Positions 36,025 through 46,677 of a DNA stretch of 64,000 nt are shown piece by piece; the stretch's first letter is position 1, and every line of letters starts with the position of its first letter. Source of the DNA: Micrococcaceae bacterium (GTDB taxonomy: Bacteria > Actinomycetota > Actinomycetes > Actinomycetales > Micrococcaceae). The stretch covers positions 23,066 to 87,065 of the forward strand of contig JABXHI010000059.1 of the NCBI GenBank assembly GCA_013393415.1, read 5' to 3'. The notes below the pieces were generated by a model. It saw only the letters and a list, made by a program, of their open reading frames with translations. It did not search any database and was not told the DNA's origin. The translations under genes were made by a program, and so were the position numbers.

Positions 36025-38025
36025 CTATGCGTCGTCGGCGTCATCGGCATCGTGGCCAGTGACTGTTAAAATGTTCTGGTCGAGTCGAACCTGTTGACCA
36101 TCCTTGACGTGAATTGCCGCGGTGCCGTCCAGGGGTGCTTTGAGGTGGTGCTCCATCTTCATTGCTTCAATGGTCACGACCGGATCGCCGGCAGCTACCT
36201 CGCTACCGTCGTCGATATGCACTGCGGTCACCGTGCCCGGCAGCGGAGCCCGTACCTGTGGGTCCACGCCGCGTTCTTCGGATTCCATCGTGGCCAATAT
36301 ATCCAGTACCTGAGCTTTGTGATCCAGCACGAGGACCACGCCGGTGAAATTATTGGACGCCAGCCATACTCGAGTGCCTTGTGATGTGGGTGCCTCGGCG
36401 GCCACCGTGACGGTTTCTACGCCAGAGGCATCACGGTAGACAAACTCGTTGACAGCGCCGGTTGGGAGGAGTTGGGTATTGGACTGCAGCACAACGTCGA
36501 ATCGTGTCGGCTCGTCTGCCGGGTAGTCGACGCGATAGGTGATCGGTGCGGACTCGGCTAGCCGGAAGCCGTCGTATTCCCACGCTGACGTCGGCGCTTG
36601 TACAATTTGATGGATAAACTGTGCCGCGATCTGAGCGTGTTTTTCGCTCGGGGTGTCAAATACCATGTCATTCAGACGGGCTTCCACCAGGGTGGTGTCC
36701 ATCCTGCCGGCAACGACGTCATCGTCACGCAGCAGATGTTGCAGATATTCCAGGTTGGTGTTGACTCCGAGCAGCACCATCTCATCCAGTGCCTGTTCTA
36801 AACGGGCCAATGCTTGGGCCCGATCGGTGCCGGTGGCGATGACCTTCGCCACCATCGGGTCAAATTCTGTACCAATGACCGCACCATCACGCAGGCCAGA
36901 ATCGACGCGTACCCCAGAACCTGCCGGCTCAGCGAGATGCAAGACGGTACCTGTGGACGGCATAAAACCAGCCGCAGGCGTTTCTGCATAAACCCGGGCC
37001 TCAATCGAATGCCCGGTGAACGTGAGGTCTTCTTGTCGCAGTGCCAGGGGTTCACCGGCAGCAATGCGGATTTGTTCTTCGACTAGGTCGACCCCCGTGA
37101 CTTCTTCGGTCACCGGATGCTCTACCTGGAGTCGAGTGTTCATTTCCATAAAGTAGAACTTGTCGGGCTCGGCGTCGGAGACCAAAAACTCGACGGTCCC
37201 AGCACCGACATAGTTCACGGACTTCGCCGTATCGACTGCAGCTTGGCCGATGCGGGCACGGGTTTCTTCGGTCAACAGCACGGAGGGTGCTTCTTCAATA
37301 ATTTTCTGATGACGGCGCTGCAGCGAGCATTCGCGTTCGCCGAGATGGATCACGTTGCCGTGGGTGTCTGCCAGCACCTGGACTTCGATGTGCCGCGGGG
37401 CTCGGACGAGCTGTTCGATCAGCAGTGTGTCATCACCGAAAGCCGCCTTGGCCACGCGTCGGGCGGTTTCCAATTGCGACGCCAGCTCGTCGTGCGATTC
37501 CACCACGTGCATGCCCTTCCCGCCGCCACCGGCCGAAGGTTTGATCAACATGGGAAAGGCCATGTTCTTGGTGGCTTCTACCAGCTGTGCGTCGCTGAGC
37601 CCTGGTTCGGATACACCATCGACCATGGGCACTCCGGCGGTGGCCACATGATTTTTGGAGCGAATTTTGTCGCCCATGACATCTAGCGCGTGTTCATTGG
37701 GCCCAATGAACGTGACGCCAGCTTGCTGGCAAGCACGGGCAAGGTCGACGTTTTCAGAGATGAAACCGTAGCCGGGGTGAATCGCTTGGGCGCCGGACTC
37801 AAGTGCTGCCTGGACGACCGCCTGAGGGTTCAAGTAGGAGTCCGCCGAGCTCGCGCCGAGTCGAATAGCCTGGTCGGCACACCGAACGTGGGCGGCGTCT
37901 TGATCCGCGTCTGAATAGATCGCCACAGACCGGATGCCCAAGTTGTGCAAGGTTTTGGCGACACGAATCGCGATTTCACCGCGGTTTGCTATGAGTACTT
38001 TAGAAAAGAGTGGCACATCAATCAC
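36025..38025 (-). CDS. Acyl-CoA carboxylase alpha subunit (biotin carboxylase + BCCP), AccA1-like
   Basis: This 666-residue subunit has a biotin carboxylase N-terminus ([14 protein letters not shown]), the ATP-grasp glycine loop [12 protein letters not shown] near residue 165, and [23 protein letters not shown] domain follows at the C-terminus with the biotinylation motif EAMKMEHH near residue 617. With the adjacent carboxyltransferase it should form 3-methylcrotonyl-CoA carboxylase or a broader acyl-CoA carboxylase. The start overlaps the carboxyltransferase stop by 4 bases. Confidence 0.94.
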   Translation of the reverse strand: MIDVPLFSKVLIANRGEIAIRVAKTLHNLGIRSVAIYSDADQDAAHVRCADQAIRLGASSADSYLNPQAVVQAALESGAQAIHPGYGFISENVDLARACQQAGVTFIGPNEHALDVMGDKIRSKNHVATAGVPMVDGVSEPGLSDAQLVEATKNMAFPMLIKPSAGGGGKGMHVVESHDELASQLETARRVAKAAFGDDTLLIEQLVRAPRHIEVQVLADTHGNVIHLGERECSLQRRHQKIIEEAPSVLLTEETRARIGQAAVDTAKSVNYVGAGTVEFLVSDAEPDKFYFMEMNTRLQVEHPVTEEVTGVDLVEEQIRIAAGEPLALRQEDLTFTGHSIEARVYAETPAAGFMPSTGTVLHLAEPAGSGVRVDSGLRDGAVIGTEFDPMVAKVIATGTDRAQALARLEQALDEMVLLGVNTNLEYLQHLLRDDDVVAGRMDTTLVEARLNDMVFDTPSEKHAQIAAQFIHQIVQAPTSAWEYDGFRLAESAPITYRVDYPADEPTRFDVVLQSNTQLLPTGAVNEFVYRDASGVETVTVAAEAPTSQGTRVWLASNNFTGVVLVLDHKAQVLDILATMESEERGVDPQVRAPLPGTVTAVHIDDGSEVAAGDPVVTIEAMKMEHHLKAPLDGTAAIHVKDGQQVRLDQNILTVTGHDADDADDA

Positions 38026-39629
38026 ATCCGAAAAAGACCAAATTGGGGGTCAGCCAGTGGGGTACGGGCACAGACATCGAGCGCCATGGCGACGACTCGG
38101 CGGGTATCCTGCGGGTCAATAATGCCGTCATCCCACAGACGCGCGGTCGAGTAGTAGGCAGAACCCTGCTCGTTGTACTGGTCCACAATGGGTTGTTTGA
38201 ATTCGGCTTCTGCTTCCGGTGACCAGTCTTCGCCTGCAGCATCGTACTGGTCTCTTTTGACCGTTGCCAGCACGGCTGCGGCCTGGTCGGGTCCCATGAC
38301 GGAGACACGCGCATTGGGCCACATAAACAAAAAACGTGGGGAGTAGGCGCGACCACACATCGAGTAGTTGCCGGCTCCAAATGAGCCACCGATGACCACG
38401 GTAATTTTTGGGACACGGGTGGTCGAGACTGCGGTGACCATTTTGGCGCCGTTCTTGGCAATGCCGCCGGCTTCGTAATCCAGACCGACCATGAAACCGG
38501 AGATGTTTTGTAAAAACAGCAGTGGAATGCCACGCTGGTCGGCGAGCTCAATAAAATGAGCGCCTTTGAGCGAGGACTCGGAGAACAGGATTCCATTATT
38601 GGCAATGATGCCCACCGGGTGCCCATCAATACGTGCGAAACCGGTCACGAGCGTGGTGCCGTAGTTCTCCTTGAACTCGTGGAATGTGTCGGCATCGATG
38701 ATGCGTGAGATGACTTCGCGGACATCAAATGACGTGTGCTGGTCCGTGGGGGTGACACCGCTTATGCCCGCCGGATCGTGAGCAGGTTCGCATGCGTCCA
38801 GCTTGCGCCAGATCCGAGATGGGGTCTCGGGCAGCGTCTCGACGATATTGCGGAGGATTTGCAGCGCGTGATCGTCGTTCTCAGCGATATGATCGGCAAC
38901 CCCCGAAGTCGAGGTGTGAACCTCGGCGCCGCCGAGTTCCTCTGAGGTCACGACCTCACCCGTGGCGGCTTTCACCAGGGGCGGGCCGCCCAGAAAAATC
39001 GTACCCTGATTGCGCACCATCACCGATTCGTCACTCATGGCCGGGACGTATGCGCCACCGGCTGTTGACGAGCCAAAGACGGCCGCAATCTGTGGGATCC
39101 CACGGGAAGACAGTTGGGCTTGATTGTAGAAGATTCGACCGAAGTGGTCACGATCTGGGAACACTTCATCTTGTCTTGGGAGGAAAGCACCGCCGGAATC
39201 CACCAGATAGAGGCAGGGGAGCGCGTTGTCCATGGCGATCTCTTGCGCTCGCAGGTGCTTTTTGACCGTCATCGGATAATAGGTGCCGCCCTTGACCGTG
39301 GAGTCATTGCATACGATCATGACGTAACGGCCTTCAACTAATCCGATCCCAGCGATCAGACCGGCCGCCGGGGCATCATCGTCATACATGCCAAAGGCCG
39401 CCAGTGAGCCAACCTCCAAAAACGGAGAGCCCGGGTCGAGAACGCGACGTACGCGCTCACGTGGGAGGAGCCGACCGCGGTCGAGGTGACGTTGACGAGC
39501 GCGTTCCGAGCCACCTTTAGCCACCTCAGCCACGCGGTCGCGCAGTTGTTGGCGCAGGTGGTCGTGGTGGGTAAAGTTTGTTTGATATTGCTCGGAGTTG
39601 GCATCAACCTGTGTGATCAGCTGTTGCAT
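38022..39629 (-). CDS. Acyl-CoA carboxylase carboxyltransferase subunit (AccD1/MccB-like)
   Basis: This 535-residue carboxyltransferase has both crotonase-like halves. It shows [26 protein letters not shown] near residue 57, [21 protein letters not shown] (oxyanion region), and in the C-half [27 protein letters not shown] and [34 protein letters not shown]. That pattern is characteristic of the MccB subgroup acting on 3-methylcrotonyl-CoA. AGGAGAA lies just before the ATG. It is the first gene of the operon and is divergent from the TetR gene. Confidence 0.94.
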   Translation of the reverse strand: MQQLITQVDANSEQYQTNFTHHDHLRQQLRDRVAEVAKGGSERARQRHLDRGRLLPRERVRRVLDPGSPFLEVGSLAAFGMYDDDAPAAGLIAGIGLVEGRYVMIVCNDSTVKGGTYYPMTVKKHLRAQEIAMDNALPCLYLVDSGGAFLPRQDEVFPDRDHFGRIFYNQAQLSSRGIPQIAAVFGSSTAGGAYVPAMSDESVMVRNQGTIFLGGPPLVKAATGEVVTSEELGGAEVHTSTSGVADHIAENDDHALQILRNIVETLPETPSRIWRKLDACEPAHDPAGISGVTPTDQHTSFDVREVISRIIDADTFHEFKENYGTTLVTGFARIDGHPVGIIANNGILFSESSLKGAHFIELADQRGIPLLFLQNISGFMVGLDYEAGGIAKNGAKMVTAVSTTRVPKITVVIGGSFGAGNYSMCGRAYSPRFLFMWPNARVSVMGPDQAAAVLATVKRDQYDAAGEDWSPEAEAEFKQPIVDQYNEQGSAYYSTARLWDDGIIDPQDTRRVVAMALDVCARTPLADPQFGLFRM

Positions 39630-39662
39630 TATTCTCCTGAAAGAGTGGACGCAGCGAAAATT

Positions 39663-39684
39663 TCAGTTTATGGTGACTAACTGA
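39663..39684. promoter_or_regulatory. Candidate TetR operator over the carboxylase operon promoter
   Basis: TCAGTT-N10-AACTGA is an inverted repeat in the 76-82 bp between the divergent genes. The minus-strand -10 candidate TAAACT (39665-39670) lies in its left arm, with TTCTGA as a possible -35 seventeen bases upstream. Confidence 0.5.
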
Positions 39685-39711
39685 GATTCAGAATAGTGAC
39701 GGAGATTGCAT

Positions 39712-40359
39712 TTGTCTAGTACCGAGATAAATTCACAGAACGGCGGGGTCAAAACCCAACGCCAGTTGGAAAAAGAAAAACGCCGGGAGCAACTCTTGGC
39801 AGCCGCCGGACGGTTGTTTTCCGACCGGGGCTTCGCTTCCGTGTCCCTTGACGAAATTGGCGCGGAAGTTGGAGTGACCGGACAGGCGATTTACCGCCAC
39901 TTTGAGTCCAAACAAGATATGCTCGGCGCCCTCATTGGGCAGGCCAGCTCCCACCTATTGACTCGGGGTAAGGCGATCGAGGCGCAATATGACGACACCT
40001 TTTGTCGGTTAGAGCAGCTGGTTGCACTGCAAACTGATTTTGCGTTGACATCTCCAGATGTGATCCGCGTCCAGGATCGTGACCTGGCGGCTGTCGAGGA
40101 GACCACACAGCGCGAAATCCGGCGCACCCAGCGTGAATACATCGAAATTTGGGTTCGGACCATGCAAGCGGTGCATCCACAGGAATCCGATGATCAGCGA
40201 TTAGTGCGCGCCCATGCGCTCTTTGGGCTCATCAACTCAACGGGTCACTCCTTTAGGGGGTTGGCCAAACGAAAGCAGACCGGTAATTTTTTGTCATATC
40301 TCAAAAAAATGCTGCCCCAGATGGCGATCGACGCAATCTATGCAGCGCCTACAGAATAG
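39712..40359 (+). CDS. TetR family regulator, probable controller of the leucine/acyl-CoA operon
   Basis: This 215-residue regulator has an N-terminal TetR helix-turn-helix (RREQLLAAAGRLFSDRGFASVSLDEIGAEVGVTGQAIYRHFESKQDML) and a helical ligand domain. It is divergent from the carboxyltransferase gene and shares a short control region holding an inverted repeat, so it likely represses that operon in response to an acyl-CoA. Start choice: TTG 39712 has GGAG 7 bases upstream; TTG 39706 has it only 1 base away. The C-terminal half resembles regulators of fatty or branched acyl-CoA use. Confidence 0.88.
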   Translation: MSSTEINSQNGGVKTQRQLEKEKRREQLLAAAGRLFSDRGFASVSLDEIGAEVGVTGQAIYRHFESKQDMLGALIGQASSHLLTRGKAIEAQYDDTFCRLEQLVALQTDFALTSPDVIRVQDRDLAAVEETTQREIRRTQREYIEIWVRTMQAVHPQESDDQRLVRAHALFGLINSTGHSFRGLAKRKQTGNFLSYLKKMLPQMAIDAIYAAPTE

Positions 40360-40440
40360 ATCGACCAGATATTATGGTGAGGTCGCTCACACTTTGTTAG
40401 ATTGATGGTCGAATCACCTCCGTCGTCGAGGAAGCTGGTT

Positions 40441-42099
40441 ATGACAGAACAACTCACGTATTCCTATGCCGCAGGCCCCACGGACGTTGCCTTGATCGAA
40501 GATACGATTTCCGTCAATCTTGCGCAAACGGCCGCCAAGTACCCACAAAATATTGCGCTCATCGATGCAGCGTCGCAAAGACAGTGGACATACGAGCAGT
40601 TTTTTGCCGACGTCCGGAACCTTGCCACTGGCTTGCACCGGGCCGGCGTGGTAGCTGGCGAACGAGTGGGTATTTGGTCGTTGAACCGCTGGGAATGGAC
40701 GATGGTTCAGTATGCGACTGCCGAGTTAGGTGCGATCATGGTCAACATCAACCCCGCCTACCGTCAGCATGAGCTGAACTTCGTCTTAGAACAAGCGGGT
40801 ATCACCACACTGATCTCCTCTGAAGAGGTACCGACGGCCAACTACCCACGGATGATCCAACGTTTCCAAGAAGAATTCGGCTCGCTGGAACGCGTCATCA
40901 TTATGAACTCTGCATCATGGGACGACGTGTTCGACATCGAAGCTGACGATACGGTGCTGCACAAGATTCAAACGACGCTAAGTAATACCGATGCGATCAA
41001 CATTCAGTACACCTCGGGGACGACGGGCTTTCCTAAAGGTGCCACACTGTCGCACCGCAATATTTTGAATAACGGATTTTTCGTCGGTGAGATCAATCGA
41101 TACACCGATCAAGACCGTATCTGCATTCCGGTGCCGTTCTACCATTGCTTCGGTATGGTCATGGGTAACCTGGCGGCGACGACACATGGTGCAACCATGG
41201 TCATCCCGGCCCAAAGTTTCGACCCCCAAAAGACGCTGGAAACCGTCGAAACACATCAATGCACCTCGTTGTACGGTGTTCCAACGATGTTCATCGCGGA
41301 GTTGGCTTTAGAGAATCTCGCAGACTTTGATTTGTCGAGCCTGCGCACCGGTATTATGGCCGGCTCGCCGTGCCCGGATGAAGTCATGCGCAAAGTGATT
41401 GACACGATGAATATGGAAGACGTCACGATCTGCTACGGCATGACAGAAACGTCGCCGGTCTCCATGCAGACACGACCGGATGACGACCTGAGTCTTCGGG
41501 TCTCAACGGTTGGTCGGCCAAGTCCACACGCCGAGATTAAAATCACCGACCCCGCAACCGGGGAAACACTACCAATAGGCAGTGCGGGAGAACTTTGCAC
41601 ACGCGGCTACCTCGTGATGCAGGGGTATTGGGATCAAGACGAAAAAACGGCCGAAGTGCTCGGTGACGACGGCTGGATGCGCACCGGAGATGTCGCACGC
41701 ATGGATGACAACGGCTATGTTCAGGTGACCGGTCGAATGAAGGACATGGTCATCCGTGGTGGTGAAAATATTTACCCACGTGAGATTGAAGAATTTCTGT
41801 ATACCCACCCGGATATTCTCGATGCCCAGGTGATCGGTGTACCAGATGAGCGATACGGTGAAGAACTCATGGCCTGGGTCCAATTGCGTAAGGGCGCAGA
41901 AAAACTTACTGCCGAAGCACTGCGGGAATTCGCGCTCGGTTCGCTCGCGAAATTTAAAATCCCGCGCTACGTGCACGTCGTCGAGGAGTTTCCCACCACT
42001 GTCACCGGGAAGGTGCGCAAAGTTGAAATGCGTGAAACCTCTGTTGAACTGCTGGAACAAGGTGATGTGATCGATGATTATCGGGCAGCCAGCGTGTAG
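40441..42099 (+). CDS. Medium/long-chain acyl-CoA synthetase (AMP-binding enzyme)
   Basis: This 552-residue adenylate-forming enzyme shows the P-loop [18 protein letters not shown] near residue 190, [10 protein letters not shown] near 340, [39 protein letters not shown] near 420 and the C-terminal catalytic Lys in TVTGKVRK. It activates a carboxylic acid to its CoA ester, perhaps feeding the operon next to it. I chose ATG 40441 with GAGGAAG 10 bases upstream; an ATG at 40402 would add 13 unmatched residues. It follows the TetR gene on the same strand after about 80 bases. Confidence 0.92.
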   Translation: MTEQLTYSYAAGPTDVALIEDTISVNLAQTAAKYPQNIALIDAASQRQWTYEQFFADVRNLATGLHRAGVVAGERVGIWSLNRWEWTMVQYATAELGAIMVNINPAYRQHELNFVLEQAGITTLISSEEVPTANYPRMIQRFQEEFGSLERVIIMNSASWDDVFDIEADDTVLHKIQTTLSNTDAINIQYTSGTTGFPKGATLSHRNILNNGFFVGEINRYTDQDRICIPVPFYHCFGMVMGNLAATTHGATMVIPAQSFDPQKTLETVETHQCTSLYGVPTMFIAELALENLADFDLSSLRTGIMAGSPCPDEVMRKVIDTMNMEDVTICYGMTETSPVSMQTRPDDDLSLRVSTVGRPSPHAEIKITDPATGETLPIGSAGELCTRGYLVMQGYWDQDEKTAEVLGDDGWMRTGDVARMDDNGYVQVTGRMKDMVIRGGENIYPREIEEFLYTHPDILDAQVIGVPDERYGEELMAWVQLRKGAEKLTAEALREFALGSLAKFKIPRYVHVVEEFPTTVTGKVRKVEMRETSVELLEQGDVIDDYRAASV

Positions 42100-42137
42100 T
42101 ACAGGGGCAATAGTTCTTCGGTGAAGTACTGACGTCT

Positions 42138-42143
42138 TAGACT
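42138..42143 (+). promoter_or_regulatory. Candidate -10 element for pheST
   Basis: TAGACT lies 78 bases upstream of the pheS ATG. Its expected start point falls inside the hairpin that follows at 42145. No clear -35 is seen. Confidence 0.4.
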
Positions 42144-42144
42144 A

Positions 42145-42178
42145 GATGGGGTCGAAACTGAGCAGTTTCGACCCCATC
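42145..42178 (+). terminator. 16-bp hairpin between the acyl-CoA synthetase gene and pheS
   Basis: GATGGGGTCGAAACTG (42145-42160) pairs perfectly with CAGTTTCGACCCCATC (42163-42178). In practice the top few pairs open to form a loop. It probably ends the acyl-CoA synthetase transcript. No T-tract follows immediately. Confidence 0.8.
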
Positions 42179-42205
42179 GTTATGAACTCTTGGTTTTAGA
42201 ACTAA

Positions 42206-43282
<1,077 letters not shown>

Positions 43283-43289
43283 TCCCAGC

Positions 43290-45848
43290 ATGCGTATCCC
43301 ATTATCTTGGCTGCGTGAATATACGCAGTTGCCAGCACAAACCACTGCCGAAGAACTCATGGCAGACCTGGTCAAAGTCGGTCTCGAAGAAGAAGACGTC
43401 CACCGCTTTGAACTCACCGGCCCCATCGTTGTGGGCAAAGTGTTAGAAAAGAGCGCCGAGACACATTCCAACGGCAAAACTATCAACTGGACTCAAGTCC
43501 AGGTCGTCCCCGATGGCCAAACCCAAACGCTTGAAGGCAAGGGTATTGACCCATCCGGGGTGCAAGGTGTGGTGTGTGGCGCCCATAACTTCGATGTCGG
43601 CGATAAAGTCATTGTCGCGCTGCCGGGGGCCGTGCTGCCCGGCAATTTTGCTATCTCTGCACGCAAAACCTACGGGCACACTTCTGCCGGCATGATTGCC
43701 TCGGCAACCGAGCTCGGACTGGGGGAGGGACATGACGGGATTGTGGTCCTGTCTGAATGGGGCCTTGACCCGGAACTTGGTAGCGATGTGCTTGAGCTGT
43801 TGCATCTTGATGACGAGGCAGCAGAAATTAACGTCACTCCGGACCGCAGTTACGTTTTGTCGCTGCGCGGCGTTGCCCGTGAATACGGCCATGCGACAGG
43901 CACCGAGACCACTGATCCAGCCGATGCTATGGAGGCCCCCGAGTCGAATGCCAACGGCTGGCCTGTGCGACTGTCAGATGCAGCACCCATCCACGGGGCT
44001 CCCGGTGCCACACGATTCGTAGCGCGTCGCGTGGATGGGCTTGACCCAGCCGCGGCCACACCGTTTTGGATGTCGGCGCGACTGCGTCTTGCTGGGATCC
44101 GCCCGTTGAGCTTGCCCGTGGATATTTCCAACTATGTGATGCTGGAACTGGGTCAGCCACTACACTTCTACGACGCCGAAAAATTGACCGGTGGGATTGT
44201 CGTACGTCGAGCCAACGACAATGAAACACTCGAAACCCTAGACGGTAAGCAACGTAGTCTGCATGCCGAAGATCTCGTCATCGCCGATGACACCGGCGCC
44301 ATCGGAATGGCCGGCGTTATGGGTGGCCTTGCAACCGAAGTGAGCGACGAGACCACGTCAATCCTGATCGAGGCTGCTAACTTCGATACCGTCTCCATCT
44401 CGCGCACCCAACGTCGCCACCGGTTGCCATCGGAGGCATCCAAGCGCAACACCCGCGGGGTCGATTGGAACATAGCTGATACCGCAGCTCAACGCGCAGC
44501 AGAACTGCTCGTGGAGCTAGCCGGTGGAACGATTGACGACGGGGTTACCGACGTAGGGGAGCAGCCACAAGCCGCCACGGTTCGACTCCGGGCGGATTAT
44601 CCCTCCAAACTGGTCGGCTATGACTATCCCGAAGACCAGATCGAAGAAGTATTGCAGGCGCTGGGTGCAGACGTCATGCAGCAGCGCGATCAAACCGATG
44701 GCACCACGATCTTTATCGTCACTCCACCATCCTGGCGGACCGATCTCGAAATTCCCGAAGACCTCGTGGAAGAAGTCGCCCGTCTTGTGGGCTATTCATA
44801 TATACCCGCGACACTGCCCATCCCACCACCGGGACGCGGGCTCACCGCATCTCAGAGACTACGACGCCAGGTCTCGAATGCGCTCGCCGGTGCCGGACTG
44901 GTCGAGACACTGTCCTACCCCTTCGTTTCAGTAGCGCAGAATAAGACGTTCGGTGCAGCCGACGAAACCGCTGTGGAAGCACAACGGATGGTCAAATTGG
45001 CGAACCCGATCTCGGCTGAATACGGTTGGCTACGCACCACCATTCTGCCTGGTTTGTTGGAAACCCTGCGTCGCAACGTCTCACGCGGATTCCGTGATGT
45101 GGCCCTCTACGAATCTGGTCTCGTGTTTCTCCCCGGAGAACGCACCGGTTCCGTCGAGATGCCACCTCTTGGCCAACGTCCCGCTGATGCGGTACTCGAG
45201 GAGCTCCAAGCCGGCATCCCACAGCAGCCGCACCGAATCGCGGCCGTCTTTGCTGGCCACGACTCGGCTGCCGGGCCAGGGCACGTTCCCCGTATTTATG
45301 ACTGGCAGGATCCCATTGGCGCAGCCCTCGATATCGCCGATGTCGTTGGAGCCGAACTTTGTATTCGTCAGGCAACGCACCACGCATTCCATCCCGGACG
45401 CACCGCGGAGCTTGTGGTGGAGAGCCACGTCATCGGATATGCCGGCGAGCTGCTACCGAAATTGGTCGATGAGTGGGATCTTCCGCAACGCACCGTCGCG
45501 ATGGAACTCGACCTTGGTGCGCTGATTGCGGCCGCTCCGGCTGTTGTTGAAGCAGCGCCGGTCGCCAGTTATCCTGCTACGTATCAGGACGTTGCACTGG
45601 TGGTGGAAGACACTATTCCTGCAGGAGACGTACAACAAACATTGCAGCAAGCCGCCGGTGCGTTACTTGAACATATTGGTCTGTTCGACGTGTACACGGG
45701 TAGCGGAGTTGAAGACGGCAAGAAATCATTGGCGTTCAACCTGCGCTTCCGTGCGGATGATCGAACACTAACCGCAGATGAAGCCTCTGAAGCGCGGATG
45801 TCAGCCATCAGCGCTGCGGAGGCGGAACACGGAGCTGTACTACGGTGA
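43290..45848 (+). CDS. pheT: Phenylalanine-tRNA ligase beta subunit
   Basis: PheT is the 852-residue structural and editing subunit. In order it has the N-terminal MRIPLSWLREYTQLP start, a tRNA-binding OB fold (GKVLEKSAETHSNGKTINWTQVQV), the B3/B4 editing domain (LGQPLHFYDAEKLTGG), B5, a degenerate class II core (AEYGWLRTTILPGLLETLRRN), and the C-terminal FDX-ACB anticodon-binding domain (YPATYQDVALVVEDTIPAGDV). ATG 43290 gives the standard start; an upstream ATG in pheS does not. The stop overlaps a 48-residue gene (GTGA). Confidence 0.97.
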   Translation: MRIPLSWLREYTQLPAQTTAEELMADLVKVGLEEEDVHRFELTGPIVVGKVLEKSAETHSNGKTINWTQVQVVPDGQTQTLEGKGIDPSGVQGVVCGAHNFDVGDKVIVALPGAVLPGNFAISARKTYGHTSAGMIASATELGLGEGHDGIVVLSEWGLDPELGSDVLELLHLDDEAAEINVTPDRSYVLSLRGVAREYGHATGTETTDPADAMEAPESNANGWPVRLSDAAPIHGAPGATRFVARRVDGLDPAAATPFWMSARLRLAGIRPLSLPVDISNYVMLELGQPLHFYDAEKLTGGIVVRRANDNETLETLDGKQRSLHAEDLVIADDTGAIGMAGVMGGLATEVSDETTSILIEAANFDTVSISRTQRRHRLPSEASKRNTRGVDWNIADTAAQRAAELLVELAGGTIDDGVTDVGEQPQAATVRLRADYPSKLVGYDYPEDQIEEVLQALGADVMQQRDQTDGTTIFIVTPPSWRTDLEIPEDLVEEVARLVGYSYIPATLPIPPPGRGLTASQRLRRQVSNALAGAGLVETLSYPFVSVAQNKTFGAADETAVEAQRMVKLANPISAEYGWLRTTILPGLLETLRRNVSRGFRDVALYESGLVFLPGERTGSVEMPPLGQRPADAVLEELQAGIPQQPHRIAAVFAGHDSAAGPGHVPRIYDWQDPIGAALDIADVVGAELCIRQATHHAFHPGRTAELVVESHVIGYAGELLPKLVDEWDLPQRTVAMELDLGALIAAAPAVVEAAPVASYPATYQDVALVVEDTIPAGDVQQTLQQAAGALLEHIGLFDVYTGSGVEDGKKSLAFNLRFRADDRTLTADEASEARMSAISAAEAEHGAVLR

Positions 45849-45991
45849 CACCACCCTGGGAATTGCGCGACCCGGTGCCAGACCACCCACGCGACAACTC
45901 GAAACGTCGACGGCGACAAGCGGCTACCACAGTGATTGCACTGCTGGTCGTCGTTGGCATGGTTGGTACAACCGTGCTTTCGCTGTTCTAA
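45845..45991 (+). CDS. 48-residue single-pass membrane protein
   Basis: A GTG start overlaps the pheT stop (GTGA). The product is an N-terminal polar segment (VTPPWELRDPVPDHPRD), a strongly basic stretch (SKRRRRQ), and a single hydrophobic helix at about residues 26-47 ending at the C-terminus. The positive-inside rule puts the N-terminus in the cytosol. The reading frame closes just before a 19-bp terminator, so the operon pheS-pheT-this gene is well bounded. I do not recognise a family. Confidence 0.6.
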   Translation: MTPPWELRDPVPDHPRDNSKRRRRQAATTVIALLVVVGMVGTTVLSLF

Positions 45992-46009
45992 AACACGCCA
46001 TAAAACATT

Positions 46010-46050
46010 GCACCCGATGTAGCCACGACCATCGTGGCTACATCGGGTGC
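46010..46050 (+). terminator. Strong terminator of the pheST operon
   Basis: GCACCCGATGTAGCCACGA (46010-46028) pairs perfectly with its complement at 46032-46050. The stem is 19 bp with a 3-base nominal loop. The next 180 bases hold no gene I can support. Confidence 0.88.
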
Positions 46051-46228
46051 AGTCGTCTCGCGCGTGTGGGTGCTATGGCTGTATCTATTAATTCCGTTTA
46101 GCGGTTTTGCGCGGGTTCATATGGCCGCTTGCCCGACCGAAATGCATAGGGGCGATGCCGAGATCGCATCCAAATCCTTCCAGTGTTGCTACCCAAACGC
46201 ACCGCTTTGATACGCGGGCTGGCTGTGG

Positions 46229-46585
46229 CTAGGTGAGGTTGAGGAAGTCGCGCAGTTCGGTAAAGGCGGCCTGGATGATGGTGTAATAGGCCCATTTACG
46301 GCGTTGTTCCCGGGTGAGCAGTCCTGCCTCGACGAGTCTTTTCAGGTGGTGGCTGATCGTGGGCTGGCTAACATCCAGCACGTCGATGAGATCACACGCA
46401 CACACAGATTCACAACCCTGGGCCGCCACATGAGAGAGGATGCGCAGCCGGGTGGGATCGGAGAGGGCTTTGAGTTTGGCTGCCATCCGGTCCGCGGTGG
46501 CTGCATCCAGGGGACTGGCATGCACTGAGCAGCAGCCATCCGTGGTGGTGATCAAACGCTCGGGGGCAGGGTTGGTGGTAGTCAT
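46229..46585 (-). CDS. arsR: ArsR-family arsenite-responsive repressor
   Basis: This 118-residue winged-helix repressor has the core LKALSDPTRLRILSHV, CESVCACDLIDVLDVSQPTISHHLKRL and LVEAGLLTREQRRKWAYY. It carries a vicinal cysteine pair near residues 18-19 (DGCCSV) plus Cys residues in CESVCAC, the arrangement of the Corynebacterium-type arsenite site (two N-terminal Cys with one from the DNA-binding core). I chose ATG 46585 because TATACT lies 6 bases upstream. It is divergent from acr3 and probably represses both genes. Confidence 0.92.
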   Translation of the reverse strand: MTTTNPAPERLITTTDGCCSVHASPLDAATADRMAAKLKALSDPTRLRILSHVAAQGCESVCACDLIDVLDVSQPTISHHLKRLVEAGLLTREQRRKWAYYTIIQAAFTELRDFLNLT

Positions 46586-46591
46586 GGCTTG

Positions 46592-46597
46592 AGTATA
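46592..46597 (-). promoter_or_regulatory. -10 element of a leaderless arsR promoter
   Basis: TATACT on the minus strand lies 6 bases before the arsR ATG. Confidence 0.6.
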
Positions 46598-46616
46598 CAT
46601 TGACGAGTATCGATGT
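46597..46616. promoter_or_regulatory. Candidate ArsR operator
   Basis: ACATTGA-N6-TCGATGT is a near-perfect inverted repeat (6 of 7) next to the arsR -10, between arsR and acr3. Confidence 0.5.
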
Positions 46617-46677
46617 GTTAGAGTGAGGTCGCTTTTGTCGGATCGATACGTGTCAATATGAAGGGCTGGGACGCCGG

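Noticed and set aside
37117..37686. Plus-strand open frame of 189 codons inside the carboxylase alpha gene
   Set aside because: It lies wholly antisense to the biotin carboxylase domain and shows no motif or start signal.
42146..42199. Possible pheST leader peptide starting at ATG 42146
   Set aside because: The frame reads MGSKLSSFDPIVMNSWF then stop, with only two Phe. Its ATG lies only two bases after the -10 candidate, so it would not be in the transcript. No alternative pairing typical of attenuation is visible.
46051..46228. Possible gene in the gap between the pheST terminator and arsR
   Set aside because: Short basic frames exist on the minus strand (for example 46098-46295), but they overlap arsR, lack a ribosome site and match nothing I know.
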